A stretch of DNA of 20,013 nt from RZYY01 sp036794825 (GTDB lineage: Bacteria; Bacteroidota; Bacteroidia; Bacteroidales; 4484-276), in assembly GCA_036794825.1 (NCBI GenBank), contig DAIRGA010000049.1:1-20013 (forward strand), written 5' to 3'. The notes beneath the pieces are model-generated. The model was not told the origin of the DNA. It did no database searches and was given only the letters and a program-made list of their open reading frames with translations. This document shows, piece after piece, positions 8,218 to 14,796 of the stretch (position 1 is its first letter; the number at the start of each line of letters is the position of its first letter). A program made the position numbers and the translations under genes.

Positions 8218-8338
8218 GAAGTAAAAGACAGGCAGTCGCCAGTCGGCAGTCGGCTGTACCAAGTCGCCAGTCGGCAGTCCAAAGTCGCCAGTCGCCAGTC
8301 GGCAGTCCAAAGTCGCCAGTCGGAAGTCGGAAGTACCA
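8185..8338. repeat. Tandem heptanucleotide repeat, 22 units
   Basis: The sequence keeps one 7-bp phase for 154 bp. From 8234 to 8338 there are 15 units, nearly all AGTCGCC, AGTCGGC, AGTCGGA or AGTCCAA, with TGTACCA at 8255 and AGTACCA at the end. Upstream units (8185-8233) are A-rich relatives such as AGTAAAA and AGTAAGA in the same phase. Because 7 is not a multiple of 3, all three frames stay open for a while, which creates spurious ORFs on both strands. It resembles in style the heptameric STRR repeats of cyanobacteria, but the unit differs. Confidence 0.9.
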
Positions 8339-8373
8339 CACTCCATTTCCCCATTGACCCATTTCCCCAATTT

Positions 8374-8403
8374 GAGCGCAGCGAAATCCCGAGAGCGCAG
8401 CGA
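8374..8403. repeat. Direct repeat GAGCGCAGCGA, two copies
   Basis: GAGCGCAGCGA occurs at 8374-8384 and again at 8393-8403, 19 bp apart, just after the heptamer array and a C-rich tract (8343-8369). The whole stretch 8339-8420 is low-complexity spacer with no believable gene. Confidence 0.6.
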
Positions 8404-8482
8404 TTCGTGAACCCCATCACCCCAATGCTGAATTTACCAAATCTTGCCAAAATTCTCCTCTTCCTCAATCCCAATATTCGCC

Positions 8483-8490
8483 TACTTTTG
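8483..8490 (+). promoter_or_regulatory. Possible -7 promoter box (TACTTTTG) for the FAH-family gene
   Basis: TACTTTTG fits TAnnTTTG and lies 27 bp before the ATG at 8518, a spacing that gives a short leader. No TTG occurs at the usual -33 distance. It lies inside an in-frame upstream extension of the gene (ATG at 8407), which supports the shorter start. Confidence 0.4.
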
Positions 8491-8517
8491 CAGTTGAAAA
8501 TTATAAATCAGCGACAA

Positions 8518-9129
8518 ATGAAAATCATCTGCATTGGACGCAATTACGTCGAGCATGCCCGTGAATTGAATAACCAGGTTCCGGTTGAACCGGTTTTCTT
8601 CCTGAAACCAGATACCGCCATGATTATCCGGAACCGTCCGTTTTTCTACCCCGAATTTTCGTCCAACATCCATTATGAAGTGGAACTGGTGCTGAAAATC
8701 AATAAGAACGGGCGACATATCCAGCCTGAATTTGCCCACACCTATTACGACGAGATTGGAATCGGCATTGATTTCACTGCCCGCGACGTCCAGGATGCAC
8801 TGAAGCAGAAAGGATTACCCTGGGAAAAAGCCAAAGCTTTCGACGGATCGGCGCCGGTGAGTAGTTTCGTTTCCCTGGCTCATTATCCTGATCCGAAAAA
8901 CATCCAATTCAGCCTGAAAAAGAATGGCGAGACCGTTCAGGATGGCAATTCCGGTCTGATGATATTCGACTTCAACACCATACTCGTGCACATTTCGACG
9001 TATGTAACCCTCCGCATGGGCGATCTGGTATTCACCGGAACCCCTGCCGGCGTCGGTCCTGTAACCATCGGCGACCGCCTCGAAGCGTTTATTGAAGGTG
9101 AAAAGATGCTGAAATGCGATATTAAATAG
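8518..9129 (+). CDS. Fumarylacetoacetate hydrolase (FAH) family protein
   Basis: From the ATG at 8518 the protein has 203 residues, the usual size of short single-domain FAH proteins (FAHD1-like). IGRNYVEHARELNN (6-19) is the family N-terminus. Metal ligands are visible as Glu54 and Glu56 in HYEVELV and Asp85 in GIDFTARD, with the same 31-residue spacing as in FAHD1. The Lys-rich KAKAFDGSAP (104-113) and GDLVFTGTPAGVG (168-180) complete the active site. Members use a divalent metal to hydrolyse or isomerise 2-oxo acid substrates (acylpyruvate hydrolysis, oxaloacetate decarboxylation or tautomerisation, or homoprotocatechuate steps). The substrate here is undecided, and no catabolic neighbour helps. 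An in-frame start at 8407 would add 37 unlike residues and is rejected. It stands alone between a repeat tract and a tRNA. Confidence 0.9.
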   Translation: MKIICIGRNYVEHARELNNQVPVEPVFFLKPDTAMIIRNRPFFYPEFSSNIHYEVELVLKINKNGRHIQPEFAHTYYDEIGIGIDFTARDVQDALKQKGLPWEKAKAFDGSAPVSSFVSLAHYPDPKNIQFSLKKNGETVQDGNSGLMIFDFNTILVHISTYVTLRMGDLVFTGTPAGVGPVTIGDRLEAFIEGEKMLKCDIK

Positions 9130-9214
9130 ATTACAACCCACTGTAAATCAACACACCATTAATGAACGGGAAAATTTTCACTTTGGATTAGGCATTCTCA
9201 AGTCAAATAATACA

Positions 9215-9222
9215 TATCTTTG
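9215..9222 (+). promoter_or_regulatory. Possible -7 promoter box (TATCTTTG) for the tRNA unit
   Basis: TATCTTTG matches TAnnTTTG and lies 24 bp before the half-tRNA copy and 82 bp before the intact tRNA. A TTTG at 9182-9185 is too far (29 bp) for a standard -33. If this is the promoter, the transcript passes through the half-copy before reaching the tRNA. Confidence 0.4.
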
Positions 9223-9245
9223 CAGCCGTTTTCGTTGACATTATG

Positions 9246-9292
9246 AGTCCTGTAGTTTAATTGGGTAAAGCATCTGACTACGGATCAGAAGG
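9246..9292 (+). pseudogene. 5' half-copy of tRNA-Arg (tRNA pseudogene)
   Basis: This aligns with the 5' part of the intact tRNA 58 bp downstream: acceptor strand AGTCCTG, D arm and the full anticodon arm. The last 24 bp (9269-9292) are identical to 9327-9350 in the intact gene, including anticodon ACG. The D stem has changed (GTTT/AAGC instead of GCTC/GAGC) yet still pairs. The T arm and 3' acceptor strand are missing; ATTGAAATATT follows instead, so it cannot form a normal tRNA. Confidence 0.8.
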
Positions 9293-9303
9293 ATTGAAAT
9301 ATT

Positions 9304-9377
9304 GGCTCCGTAGCTCAATTGGATAGAGCATCTGACTACGGATCAGAAGGTTTGGGGTTCGAGTCCCTTCGGAGTCA
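9304..9377 (+). tRNA. trnR: tRNA-Arg(ACG)
   Basis: A 74-nt cloverleaf. The acceptor GGCTCCG (9304-9310) pairs with CGGAGTC (9370-9376) with one G-T pair. The D arm is GCTC/GAGC, and the anticodon stem TCTGA/TCAGA encloses the loop CTACGGA with anticodon ACG. The T arm is GGGGTTCGAGTCCC. The discriminator base is A (9377), and CCA is not encoded. A34 is normally deaminated to inosine so that it reads CGU, CGC and CGA. A strong terminator starts 11 bp later. Confidence 0.97.
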
Positions 9378-9387
9378 CTTAAAATTC

Positions 9388-9421
9388 AGGCAGTTAACAA
9401 ATTTTGGTTGACTGCCTTTTT
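9388..9421 (+). terminator. Intrinsic terminator of the tRNA-Arg unit
   Basis: AGGCAGTTAAC (9388-9398) pairs with GTTGACTGCCT (9407-9417), eleven pairs with one U-G, with an 8-nt loop and a run of five T (9417-9421). It is the strongest terminator hairpin on the + strand here and fits the end of the tRNA transcript. Confidence 0.9.
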
Positions 9422-9714
9422 CAATTCCGCTCATTTCAATTTTCATCCTATAAATGGCTGTCTCACAAGCCTATTGCGAAATTAAAAAATTACAAGAATC
9501 AGAAATATCTCCTATTATCAGAAATTGCGGGAGATTGATTTTCAACGTTTAAGGTTAATTTCAGGCTTTTAAATCTACTTCTGTAAAATTTTAGAACAGG
9601 GATAAAAGTAATTTGAGTCAGCATAGCCCATGAAGTCACTAATATTTAAAATGCAGCCTTGCTGGCAAATTTCATTTAAATTTTAAATGATGATGGAATG
9701 ATCAACCGATTCGT
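9422..9714. other. Intergenic spacer, no gene seen
   Basis: An AT-rich 293-bp gap between the tRNA terminator and the convergent secreted-protein gene. It holds GGCTGTCTC at about 9454-9462, a string common at the ends of some IS elements, but no matching second end or transposase. It also holds an AT palindrome at 9673-9689. Confidence 0.6.
9673..9689. repeat. AT palindrome CATTTAAA-T-TTTAAATG
   Basis: Perfect 8-bp arms around one base, 26 bp beyond the stop of the 9715-10971 gene. It could weakly end that transcript, but it has no GC-rich stem. Confidence 0.45.
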
Positions 9715-10971
9715 CTACTTTACCACCAACTTCACCGTGGGGAGGATGCTTGTGTCGGTGCTGATCCCGAGAAAATAGACTCCGGGGGTAATGCCGGTAA
9801 GGTCGAAAGGTAATTGACCGTTGTTTGCTGAAACATAATGTTGAACCAGGATACTACCCCGGCAATCAGAAATGGTCATCAGGCATTTTTGCTGCAGATC
9901 ACCAGTTTCCGGAAGTTTTATTACAAAAACACCATCGTTGGGGTTGGGTGAAATGACTGGCACAGAAGTCCTCGCGTTGATGGGCGTCCATAATCCCCCC
10001 CCATTGGTTGTTTTAACAATAGTACGGCCGGCGTAAGCGAATCCTAAGTCACGGTCAATGAAGGCAATATGATTGTAAGAGACATAGGGGCAGGTTTGCT
10101 GTATCCATGTCAACCCTTTGTTTTCGGTTTTTAGGATTTTACCTTCATCGCCGGCGGCATAACCTGTTAGATCATCCACAAAATTGATGGAGTTGAGTCG
10201 GGTATCTAAATTTGTATTAAGCGGATACCATGTGATTCCCAGGTCGTCGGTCCGTAAAATAATATTCCCACTGCTGCCGGCGCCGGTTACGAAAACCGTT
10301 TTGTCCGGTGTGAAACCCATCGAAGTAAAGTTGGAGGCCGCATCTTCATACGCTATGGTGAAACCCATGGAGGGTGTGTATTTTAGAATGAGTGTGCTGG
10401 CAGATGTTCGTTTTGCGATAAAGAAACCAATTGTGTCAACAGGAAAAATAAGTTTTAACGGCTTATAATCGCTGAAGTTTTGGTATTTCACCAGGCTATC
10501 GTTCAGATAGTGAGCAAAAGCGCCGTCAGACAGGATGAGTTTATAATCGTCCGGCGAGTTGGCATACATATCCTGGTACCAATATCCGCCCCAATACAGC
10601 AGGTTATGAAAATTAAAGCCCTGCAGCCCATATTCAATCCTAAAAATACCCTGTTGGTATTGGACAAAATAAACATAGGGTGGAAAGAACTTCACCGCCT
10701 TGGCACTACAACCCATGCCGTTAACGCCACCCGCTTCCTGCCATGATGCACAATCGTCGGTAGTTCGCATCAGAATTGAACTTGTGGAAGAAGGAGAACA
10801 ACTTTCGGAGTAGGCATAATAGCCGGTGTCGGCTGAAACCATAACTGCATTAGCAAATCCAATAGTACATGTCCAGTGAATCGGGACTATTGAAATGTTG
10901 TGATGGATGTTCCATTGGCTTAAACCCACGAGTGGAAAAATAATCCACATGAAAATCAGCACCTTTTTCAT
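9715..10971 (-). CDS. Secreted YCF48/BNR-repeat protein with T9SS C-terminal sorting domain
   Basis: A 418-residue protein. Residues 1-18 form a signal peptide (KKVLIFMWIIFPLVGLS). The body holds repeated units of the YCF48 / photosystem-II-assembly-factor-like or BNR propeller type: SSSILMRTTDDCASW-like near 62-77, NIILRTDDLGITWYPL (236-251), GKILKTENKGLTW (277-289) and IVKTTNGGGLW (318-328), each with the kT.nGG.tW signature. Residues about 338-418 form a type A sorting domain: VISPNPNDGVFVI, then ITPGVYFLGIS and the basic end KLVVK. It should be exported by Sec, folded in the periplasm and moved to the surface or released by type IX secretion. In Bacteroidetes such propellers are usually adhesins or of unknown role. 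No enzyme residues were recognised. The gene stands alone. Confidence 0.88.
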   Translation of the reverse strand: MKKVLIFMWIIFPLVGLSQWNIHHNISIVPIHWTCTIGFANAVMVSADTGYYAYSESCSPSSTSSILMRTTDDCASWQEAGGVNGMGCSAKAVKFFPPYVYFVQYQQGIFRIEYGLQGFNFHNLLYWGGYWYQDMYANSPDDYKLILSDGAFAHYLNDSLVKYQNFSDYKPLKLIFPVDTIGFFIAKRTSASTLILKYTPSMGFTIAYEDAASNFTSMGFTPDKTVFVTGAGSSGNIILRTDDLGITWYPLNTNLDTRLNSINFVDDLTGYAAGDEGKILKTENKGLTWIQQTCPYVSYNHIAFIDRDLGFAYAGRTIVKTTNGGGLWTPINARTSVPVISPNPNDGVFVIKLPETGDLQQKCLMTISDCRGSILVQHYVSANNGQLPFDLTGITPGVYFLGISTDTSILPTVKLVVK

Positions 10972-10995
10972 TGCGAGGTTGATTTAGAATCAGGA

Positions 10996-11003
10996 CAAAG
11001 GTA
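10996..11003 (-). promoter_or_regulatory. Possible -7 promoter box (TACCTTTG) for the secreted-protein gene
   Basis: On the minus strand TACCTTTG (11003 to 10996) fits TAnnTTTG and lies 24 bp before the start codon at 10971. No TTG occurs at 18-21 bp upstream, so the -33 half is unproven. Confidence 0.4.
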
Positions 11004-11117
11004 AGTAAATTATAAGGCTTCCCTGAATCAGAATCAAAACTTAATGTGTAAACTGGATAAACCGGACTAAGCAGACCCCCTAAGACCGGGATTTTGGAGT
11101 ATCAATGCGCGCATGCT

Positions 11118-11192
11118 GGGCGTGCATCCCTGGCGATGGGATGCCAGCCCCGACCGAAGGGAGCGGGATGGCAGCCCTGAGCCTTGCTGAGG
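11118..11192 (+). repeat. GC-rich dispersed repeat, copy 1
   Basis: A 75-bp unit beginning GGGCGTGCATCCC and ending CCTTGCTGAGG. It differs from copy 2 (11261-11335) at one base (A11157 versus C11300). It contains the inverted repeat GCATCCC/GGGATGC (11124-11130 / 11138-11144) and an internal near-direct repeat GGGATGCCAGCCC / GGGATGGCAGCCC. It is much richer in GC than the surrounding DNA. The open frames across it on both strands look like by-products. Confidence 0.9.
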
Positions 11193-11232
11193 GATTTCTT
11201 TTTCATTCCCTCCTTCCCTCTTTCAGGGCTGC
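11171..11232. repeat. Inverted repeat linked to copy 1
   Basis: GCAGCCCTGA (11171-11180) is perfectly mirrored by TCAGGGCTGC (11223-11232). The 42-bp spacer is pyrimidine-rich and holds a second small hairpin, GAGGGA/TCCCTC. The spacer differs strongly from that of copy 2, while the arms are conserved. Confidence 0.85.
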
Positions 11233-11260
11233 AATCTCCTTCGGGGCGTGCATCCCTGCG

Positions 11261-11335
11261 GGGCGTGCATCCCTGGCGATGGGATGCCAGCCCCGACCGC
11301 AGGGAGCGGGATGGCAGCCCTGAGCCTTGCTGAGG
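11261..11335 (+). repeat. GC-rich dispersed repeat, copy 2
   Basis: The same 75-bp unit as 11118-11192, 143 bp downstream in the same direction, with 74 of 75 bases identical. It is preceded by an extra short tandem piece, CGGGGCGTGCATCCCTG (11242-11258), which repeats the beginning of the unit. Confidence 0.9.
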
Positions 11336-11365
11336 TTTTTTTTTCCTTATCTCCTTCAGGGCTGC
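11314..11365. repeat. Inverted repeat linked to copy 2
   Basis: GCAGCCCTGA (11314-11323) pairs with TCAGGGCTGC (11356-11365) across a 32-bp spacer with a run of nine T. The arms are identical to those of copy 1. Confidence 0.85.
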
Positions 11366-11389
11366 AATCCCCTGCGGGGCGTGTAATGC

Positions 11390-11569
11390 TTACTGTGTAA
11401 TCCATTGCAGTGGCAGTTTAACGAATGAGACTTTTTGATAATCATCTCTTTCAAACAGAATCCCGATGTCACCATCGGAGAGAACAGTCATGGATGAATA
11501 AGTGGAACTTCCTGAATATATGGTTTTTCCTGAAGACCAGTTTTCGCCTTCGTCCTCTGCTGATAATTT
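11390..11569 (-). pseudogene. Remnant of a sialidase (BNR/Asp-box) C-terminus
   Basis: Minus-strand codons from 11569 down to the TAA at 11392-11390 give about 59 residues with a sialidase look: an Asp-box-like AEDEGENWSSG, then the YSSMTVLSDGDIGILFE segment and the ending SFVKLPLQWIT, which matches the usual 'YSsl..l.dG.IglLyE ... i.f..f.leWl' end of GH33 exo-sialidases. An in-frame TAA (11572-11570) blocks reading further upstream, and no N-terminal part, signal peptide or catalytic residues are present within the window. The stop codon abuts the GC-rich repeat block. I infer a deleted sialidase gene. Assignment by recalled family pattern, not by a search. Confidence 0.6.
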
Positions 11570-11913
11570 TTATGAAGTTTTTGTTGCTGAAAGGCATAGT
11601 GGCTCAGCCCCAATAACCATTCCTTCGGCATTTTCCCTTATCTGTTTCATGGCTTAAAATTTTAGTGGAACATTGATAAATTAGCCGGTCCTTAATAAAT
11701 CACTTTCAGTGAGGGAAAAGAAGTTATAAGCATAAGTTTTAAAACCATGTTGGGACTTGGATAAACCGGATATCCGGATTTCTTTGAGCACCTGCGAACA
11801 CAAATTCTTTTGTGATGGCTTGGGTGATATTCCAGGCATCTTTGCAAGCTTTTCGCCAAAATTGCTCATTGCAATATGCAACACCGTTAATCATTTTTTT
11901 CATTAGCATGTTG
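11570..11913. other. Decayed spacer, no supported gene
   Basis: Minus-strand open stretches of 60-70 codons (for example 11884 to 11681 and 11927 to 11739) overlap each other in different frames. They read like pieces of one broken gene, with a reading shift near 11740-11760, but I do not recognise the product. Confidence 0.4.
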
Positions 11914-11950
11914 TTAATAATCAACACTTAAAAAAAGTTGGTAAGGGGTA
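11904..11950. repeat. Dispersed 46-bp sequence, copy A
   Basis: This stretch, with GTTAATAATCAA and ACTTAAA as its core, reappears with changes at 17546-17592 on the same strand, at roughly three quarters identity by eye. Both copies lie in decayed spacers beside small minus-strand remnants. Confidence 0.5.
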
Positions 11951-12099
11951 ACTAAGTTGAACAATTCATCATCCTCCTGTTGATAATTCCATCCGTCAAT
12001 TCGGTAATCGAGCCGAAACTGCTCAATACCACCGGCATATTTTCGGGCAACAGTCTTTTTCTCAATGATCAGGGTGGCAAGGTGAAGGTAAAAGGGCAT
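11914..12099 (-). pseudogene. Truncated small hypothetical gene
   Basis: A 61-codon frame starting ATG-CCC-TTT (12099). The first 45 residues (PFYLHLATLIIEKK, then YAGGIEQFRLDY and QQEDDELFNL) have the look of a real cytoplasmic protein and recall a Bacteroidetes hypothetical family with the N-terminus MP..LHtAT.II.dk and the block NQEDDELFsL. After that point the frame runs into the dispersed 46-bp sequence and stops, so the gene appears to be cut short. Recognition is from memory only; function unknown. Confidence 0.4.
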
Positions 12100-12177
12100 A
12101 CTGGTTTTTGAATTATGCGGTCAATAATAAAGGTTATAATAACAATTAATTACATAGATTTTTGATTTGTATGAATT

Positions 12178-12213
12178 AAAAAAACCCGCCAGGTTTTAAA
12201 ACCTGACGGGTTT
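12178..12213 (-). terminator. Intrinsic terminator of the carboxyltransferase gene
   Basis: On the minus strand AAACCCGTCAGGTTTT pairs with AAAACCTGGCGGGTTT (16-bp arms, one mismatch position that can form a G-U pair), followed by a run of T (complement of A 12178-12184). It lies 108 bp after the stop of the gene at 12321-14099. It is also nearly symmetrical, so it may act weakly on the other strand. A related hairpin is at 19775-19809. Confidence 0.8.
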
Positions 12214-12249
12214 AAGTATTGGTTGAAAATGTATCTGCATAATTTGAAC

Positions 12250-12289
12250 CCTAACAGGTTTTACTCCGATGGCTAGCGGGGCTGTTAGG
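12250..12289. repeat. Inverted repeat CCTAACAG / CTGTTAGG
   Basis: Perfect 8-bp arms (12250-12257 and 12282-12289) around 24 bp, in the 3' spacer of the carboxyltransferase gene. It is followed by the direct repeat ATAGCCTAAA at 12301-12310 and 12316-12325; the second copy overlaps the stop codon of that gene. Confidence 0.6.
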
Positions 12290-12320
12290 TTTGGCCTTTG
12301 ATAGCCTAAATCTTTATAGC

Positions 12321-14099
12321 CTAAACCCCTGTTTCGGGGAATTCTTCTTCTTCAACAAAGAGGCTTATTTCATCTTTTGCATCCATTTTTCCCCCGGAAG
12401 TCCAGGGATAATTGTACAACCCTTCCATTAGTCGTTTTTGTTTTTCTTCGGGTGTCAGACGCTCATAAGCCATCCTGATTTCGTCGCGTTTACGCTGCTT
12501 TTCTTCTTCGATTTGCCGCTTTACTTCGATATAGTGTTTTTCGCGCTTATTGAGCAGGAAGTTGGAGGCAACACTCGGGAACAGGTCGAGCAGCAATTCC
12601 TCTTTTTCGTTTTGTGCCAGGAGAATTCCTCCGTATTTGTCGCATTTTGGATTTTCGGGACGTTTGTAGGTGGTGGTGTCGTATGGTGTTTCATCGCGCA
12701 CACCAGTTATCTTTTCTCTAAATTCGGGGTCGATGGGTGTAGGGGTTTTGCCGTAAACGCCTTTTACAAGGTTTACAAACTGGATGGAATTATTGGTGTA
12801 ATGCGGCAATCCCTTGCTTTCGTCGATTACGCAATTTACAGCCTGCACACCTACAATCTGGCTTGTTGGCGTTACCAGGGGTGGGCATCCTGATACCATT
12901 CGAACAATTGGAACTGTTTGCAATACCTTTGGCAGCAAATGGTCGAGCTGCAATTGTTTTAACTGCGCGAGCATGTTGGTGTACATTCCGCCGGGGATTT
13001 CGGCATGTTTAACTTCTTCATCAGGTTCCGGAAAGTTAAAATGCATCTCGATGCGTTGGGTTACATCCAGTAGCCGGTCTTCTTTTTTATTCTCCTGCGC
13101 ATATTCGATGGCGAGGTCGAAAAGCTTGTCAACTTCAGGCGAAAGCGAATAATTATTGATGTCGAAACCTATCGGGAAGATTTTATAGTTGTCGAATTCG
13201 GCCAGTTCTTTTCTGATTTCCAATAATTCGTTGTTTGCTTCAAAGGCAGCTTTGCGGTTTACGCCAAGTTCGATGTCGAGTTTATCGGCGAATATCTGAA
13301 GTATTTCGTAGGCTGGTGCGGCAGGCCCGCCGGCAAAATTCATGAGCGCGGTGTCAATAATATCAACACCGTTGAGCATGGCCATGAGCGTTGACGCCAG
13401 CCCGTAGCCCGGCGTGCAGTGGGTGTGCATGTTAATGGGGACGCTCACTTCGTTTTTGAGCTGTTTTATCAGATCGGCCGATTCCGATGGCGTTATCAAA
13501 CCCGCCATATCTTTAATGGAGATGATATTGGCGCCGAGTTTCTCGAGTTTCTTAGCCAATTTTACAAAATAGGAAATAGTAAAAAGGTTGTGCGGCAGCT
13601 TTTTGCGTTGAAACAATGCCTGTGTGCGCTGTTTAAATGTAAATTTCGGGTCAACCGTAAAGCAGACTGCACAATCGGCCATACCGCCGTTTTCCTTCAT
13701 ATAGCGGATGGTTGCCTTCATATTTTCGATGTCGTTGAGGGCATCGAAAACCCGCATAATATCAATACCCATCTTTACGGAGTTTCTTAGAAAGCCTTCG
13801 ATTACCGAGTCGGGATAAGGGTTGTAGCCGAACAGGTTCCTTCCGCGTGAAAGCGCCGTAAGTTTGGATGAATCGCCTATGCCGGCTTTGATTTTTTCGA
13901 GCCGTTCCCAGGGGTCTTCGTTAAGGTAGCGCATCACCGAATCGGGAACGGCGCCACCCCACACTTCGAGGGCATAAAATCCGGCATCTTTAAAATAGGG
14001 CAGAACCCTGTCAATCTGTTGCTGGTTCATGCGGGTTGCAAAAAGCGACTGTTGACCATCGCGAAGGGTTACATCTCTGACAAGAATATTTTTTTTCAT
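12321..14099 (-). CDS. Biotin-dependent carboxyltransferase subunit without biotin domain (pyruvate carboxylase B / oxaloacetate decarboxylase alpha type)
   Basis: A 592-residue protein. Residues about 1-290 form the HMGL-like TIM barrel with RDVTLRDGQQS (8-18; Asp9 metal ligand), IKDMAG (195-200, Lys196 the site carbamylated in this family) and MHTHCTPGYG (224-233; His225 and His227 metal ligands). Residues about 300-490 match the conserved PYC_OADA domain (GGMYTNML at 370-377). The C-terminal 100 residues are a charged coiled coil (KRQIEEEKQRKRDE) ending in an acidic tail. No biotin acceptor motif (AMKM type) is present, although many OadA/PycB proteins end in one, so a separate biotin carrier must serve it. 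The reaction is carboxyl transfer between carboxybiotin and pyruvate/oxaloacetate; direction undecided, and the transcarboxylase 5S subunit is an alternative. A promoter lies upstream and a terminator downstream, so it is monocistronic. Confidence 0.92.
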   Translation of the reverse strand: MKKNILVRDVTLRDGQQSLFATRMNQQQIDRVLPYFKDAGFYALEVWGGAVPDSVMRYLNEDPWERLEKIKAGIGDSSKLTALSRGRNLFGYNPYPDSVIEGFLRNSVKMGIDIMRVFDALNDIENMKATIRYMKENGGMADCAVCFTVDPKFTFKQRTQALFQRKKLPHNLFTISYFVKLAKKLEKLGANIISIKDMAGLITPSESADLIKQLKNEVSVPINMHTHCTPGYGLASTLMAMLNGVDIIDTALMNFAGGPAAPAYEILQIFADKLDIELGVNRKAAFEANNELLEIRKELAEFDNYKIFPIGFDINNYSLSPEVDKLFDLAIEYAQENKKEDRLLDVTQRIEMHFNFPEPDEEVKHAEIPGGMYTNMLAQLKQLQLDHLLPKVLQTVPIVRMVSGCPPLVTPTSQIVGVQAVNCVIDESKGLPHYTNNSIQFVNLVKGVYGKTPTPIDPEFREKITGVRDETPYDTTTYKRPENPKCDKYGGILLAQNEKEELLLDLFPSVASNFLLNKREKHYIEVKRQIEEEKQRKRDEIRMAYERLTPEEKQKRLMEGLYNYPWTSGGKMDAKDEISLFVEEEEFPETGV

Positions 14100-14153
14100 A
14101 AAAACTTATTAAACCTGTTGTTGATGTTGATTTTTGTGATTTTGTTGAGGATG

Positions 14154-14182
14154 CAAAACTACTGATGTTTCAGATACATCAA
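14154..14182 (-). promoter_or_regulatory. Promoter of the carboxyltransferase gene, with palindrome between the boxes
   Basis: Reading the minus strand, TTG (14182-14180), 18 bp, then TAGTTTTG (14161-14154), 55 bp before the ATG. This fits the Bacteroidetes -33/-7 pattern. Between the boxes is an inverted repeat TGATGT / ACATCA (14163-14168 and 14176-14181) that could be an operator for a dimeric regulator. Confidence 0.6.
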
Positions 14183-14283
14183 GGGACTTTAAGAAAAAAT
14201 TGTTAATAGGTTAACAATGAATTCTGAGAACTAGTTATAAAGAGATTTTTCGGAGACAAATATTGTTTTCTTACCTTTGGTCC

Positions 14284-14451
14284 ATGAAAAAGGGCACTGG
14301 AGAATTTCGCATCAACAACATTCCCCAAGGCGCCTGCACGCTTTATGCAACCGCTGCCGGGTATCAGCCAGCAACCACCACCAATACTATTATTAAAGCT
14401 GATGAACAGACGAATGTGATGGTGAAGATGGGGAAGGTGGGGTTGGAATGA
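14284..14451 (+). pseudogene. Carboxypeptidase-regulatory-like domain fragment
   Basis: A 55-codon frame from ATG at 14284. The sequence GEFRINNIPQGACTLYATAAGYQPA followed by an acidic turn and NVMVKMGKVGLE has the pattern of a CarboxypepD_reg / PEGA-type beta sandwich ('G.f.i.nip.G.ytl..s..GY....'). Such domains normally sit at the N-terminus of TonB-linked outer membrane proteins or in large exported proteins; here the first strands, a signal peptide and everything after are missing. It is probably a leftover of a larger gene, though a tiny real protein cannot be excluded. Confidence 0.4.
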
Positions 14452-14796
14452 AAAGTAACTAGTTTTTACAGCTACTATGTACTACAATAAAAAGCAGATC
14501 ATTCATCTATCGGGAATATCACGCCAATCAAGGCATACAGGAGGGCATCATAAGTTATCAACAATTATTCAAAGTTATGAGTCTCCCCCGGACCCCCTCA
14601 TTTCAACAATTACAATTATGTTTGTATAAAATATTGTCCAGTACTATTAGACCATCTCATAAAGGAATTTCTATATTCAAATTCACTGAAAAAGTGTATA
14701 CTTTATCATGCTTAAGAATTTAGAAAACTCTCGGTGAGAAAATCAAATTAGCTTTCAGTAATTATCACTCATCCAACTGAAAATCAATTATTTTCC
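14452..14796. other. AT-rich spacer, nothing recognised
   Basis: 345 bp between the domain fragment and the stop of the 763-residue gene. It has a C-rich patch near 14586-14602 but no ORF, tRNA, strong hairpin or promoter pair that I can support. No clear terminator for the adjacent minus-strand gene was found. Confidence 0.5.

Noticed and set aside
8112..8474. Three overlapping minus-strand ORFs with repeating RLPTGD/DWRLWTAD-like peptides
   Set aside because: They are translations of the 7-bp tandem repeat in different frames; no start context and no non-repeat domain.
8407..8517. Longer start for the FAH-family gene
   Set aside because: The extra residues are unlike the family and cover the likely promoter box; the 8518 ATG gives the normal N-terminus.
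9450..9470. GGCTGTCTC as an insertion-sequence end
   Set aside because: No second inverted end, target duplication or transposase is nearby; a short string alone is not enough.
11105..11405. Short ORFs on both strands across the GC-rich repeats
   Set aside because: They follow the repeat units exactly and change with the diverged spacers; non-coding repeat is the better reading.
12438..13790. Plus-strand ORFs opposite the carboxyltransferase gene
   Set aside because: They are antisense to a clear protein family and show no recognisable domain.
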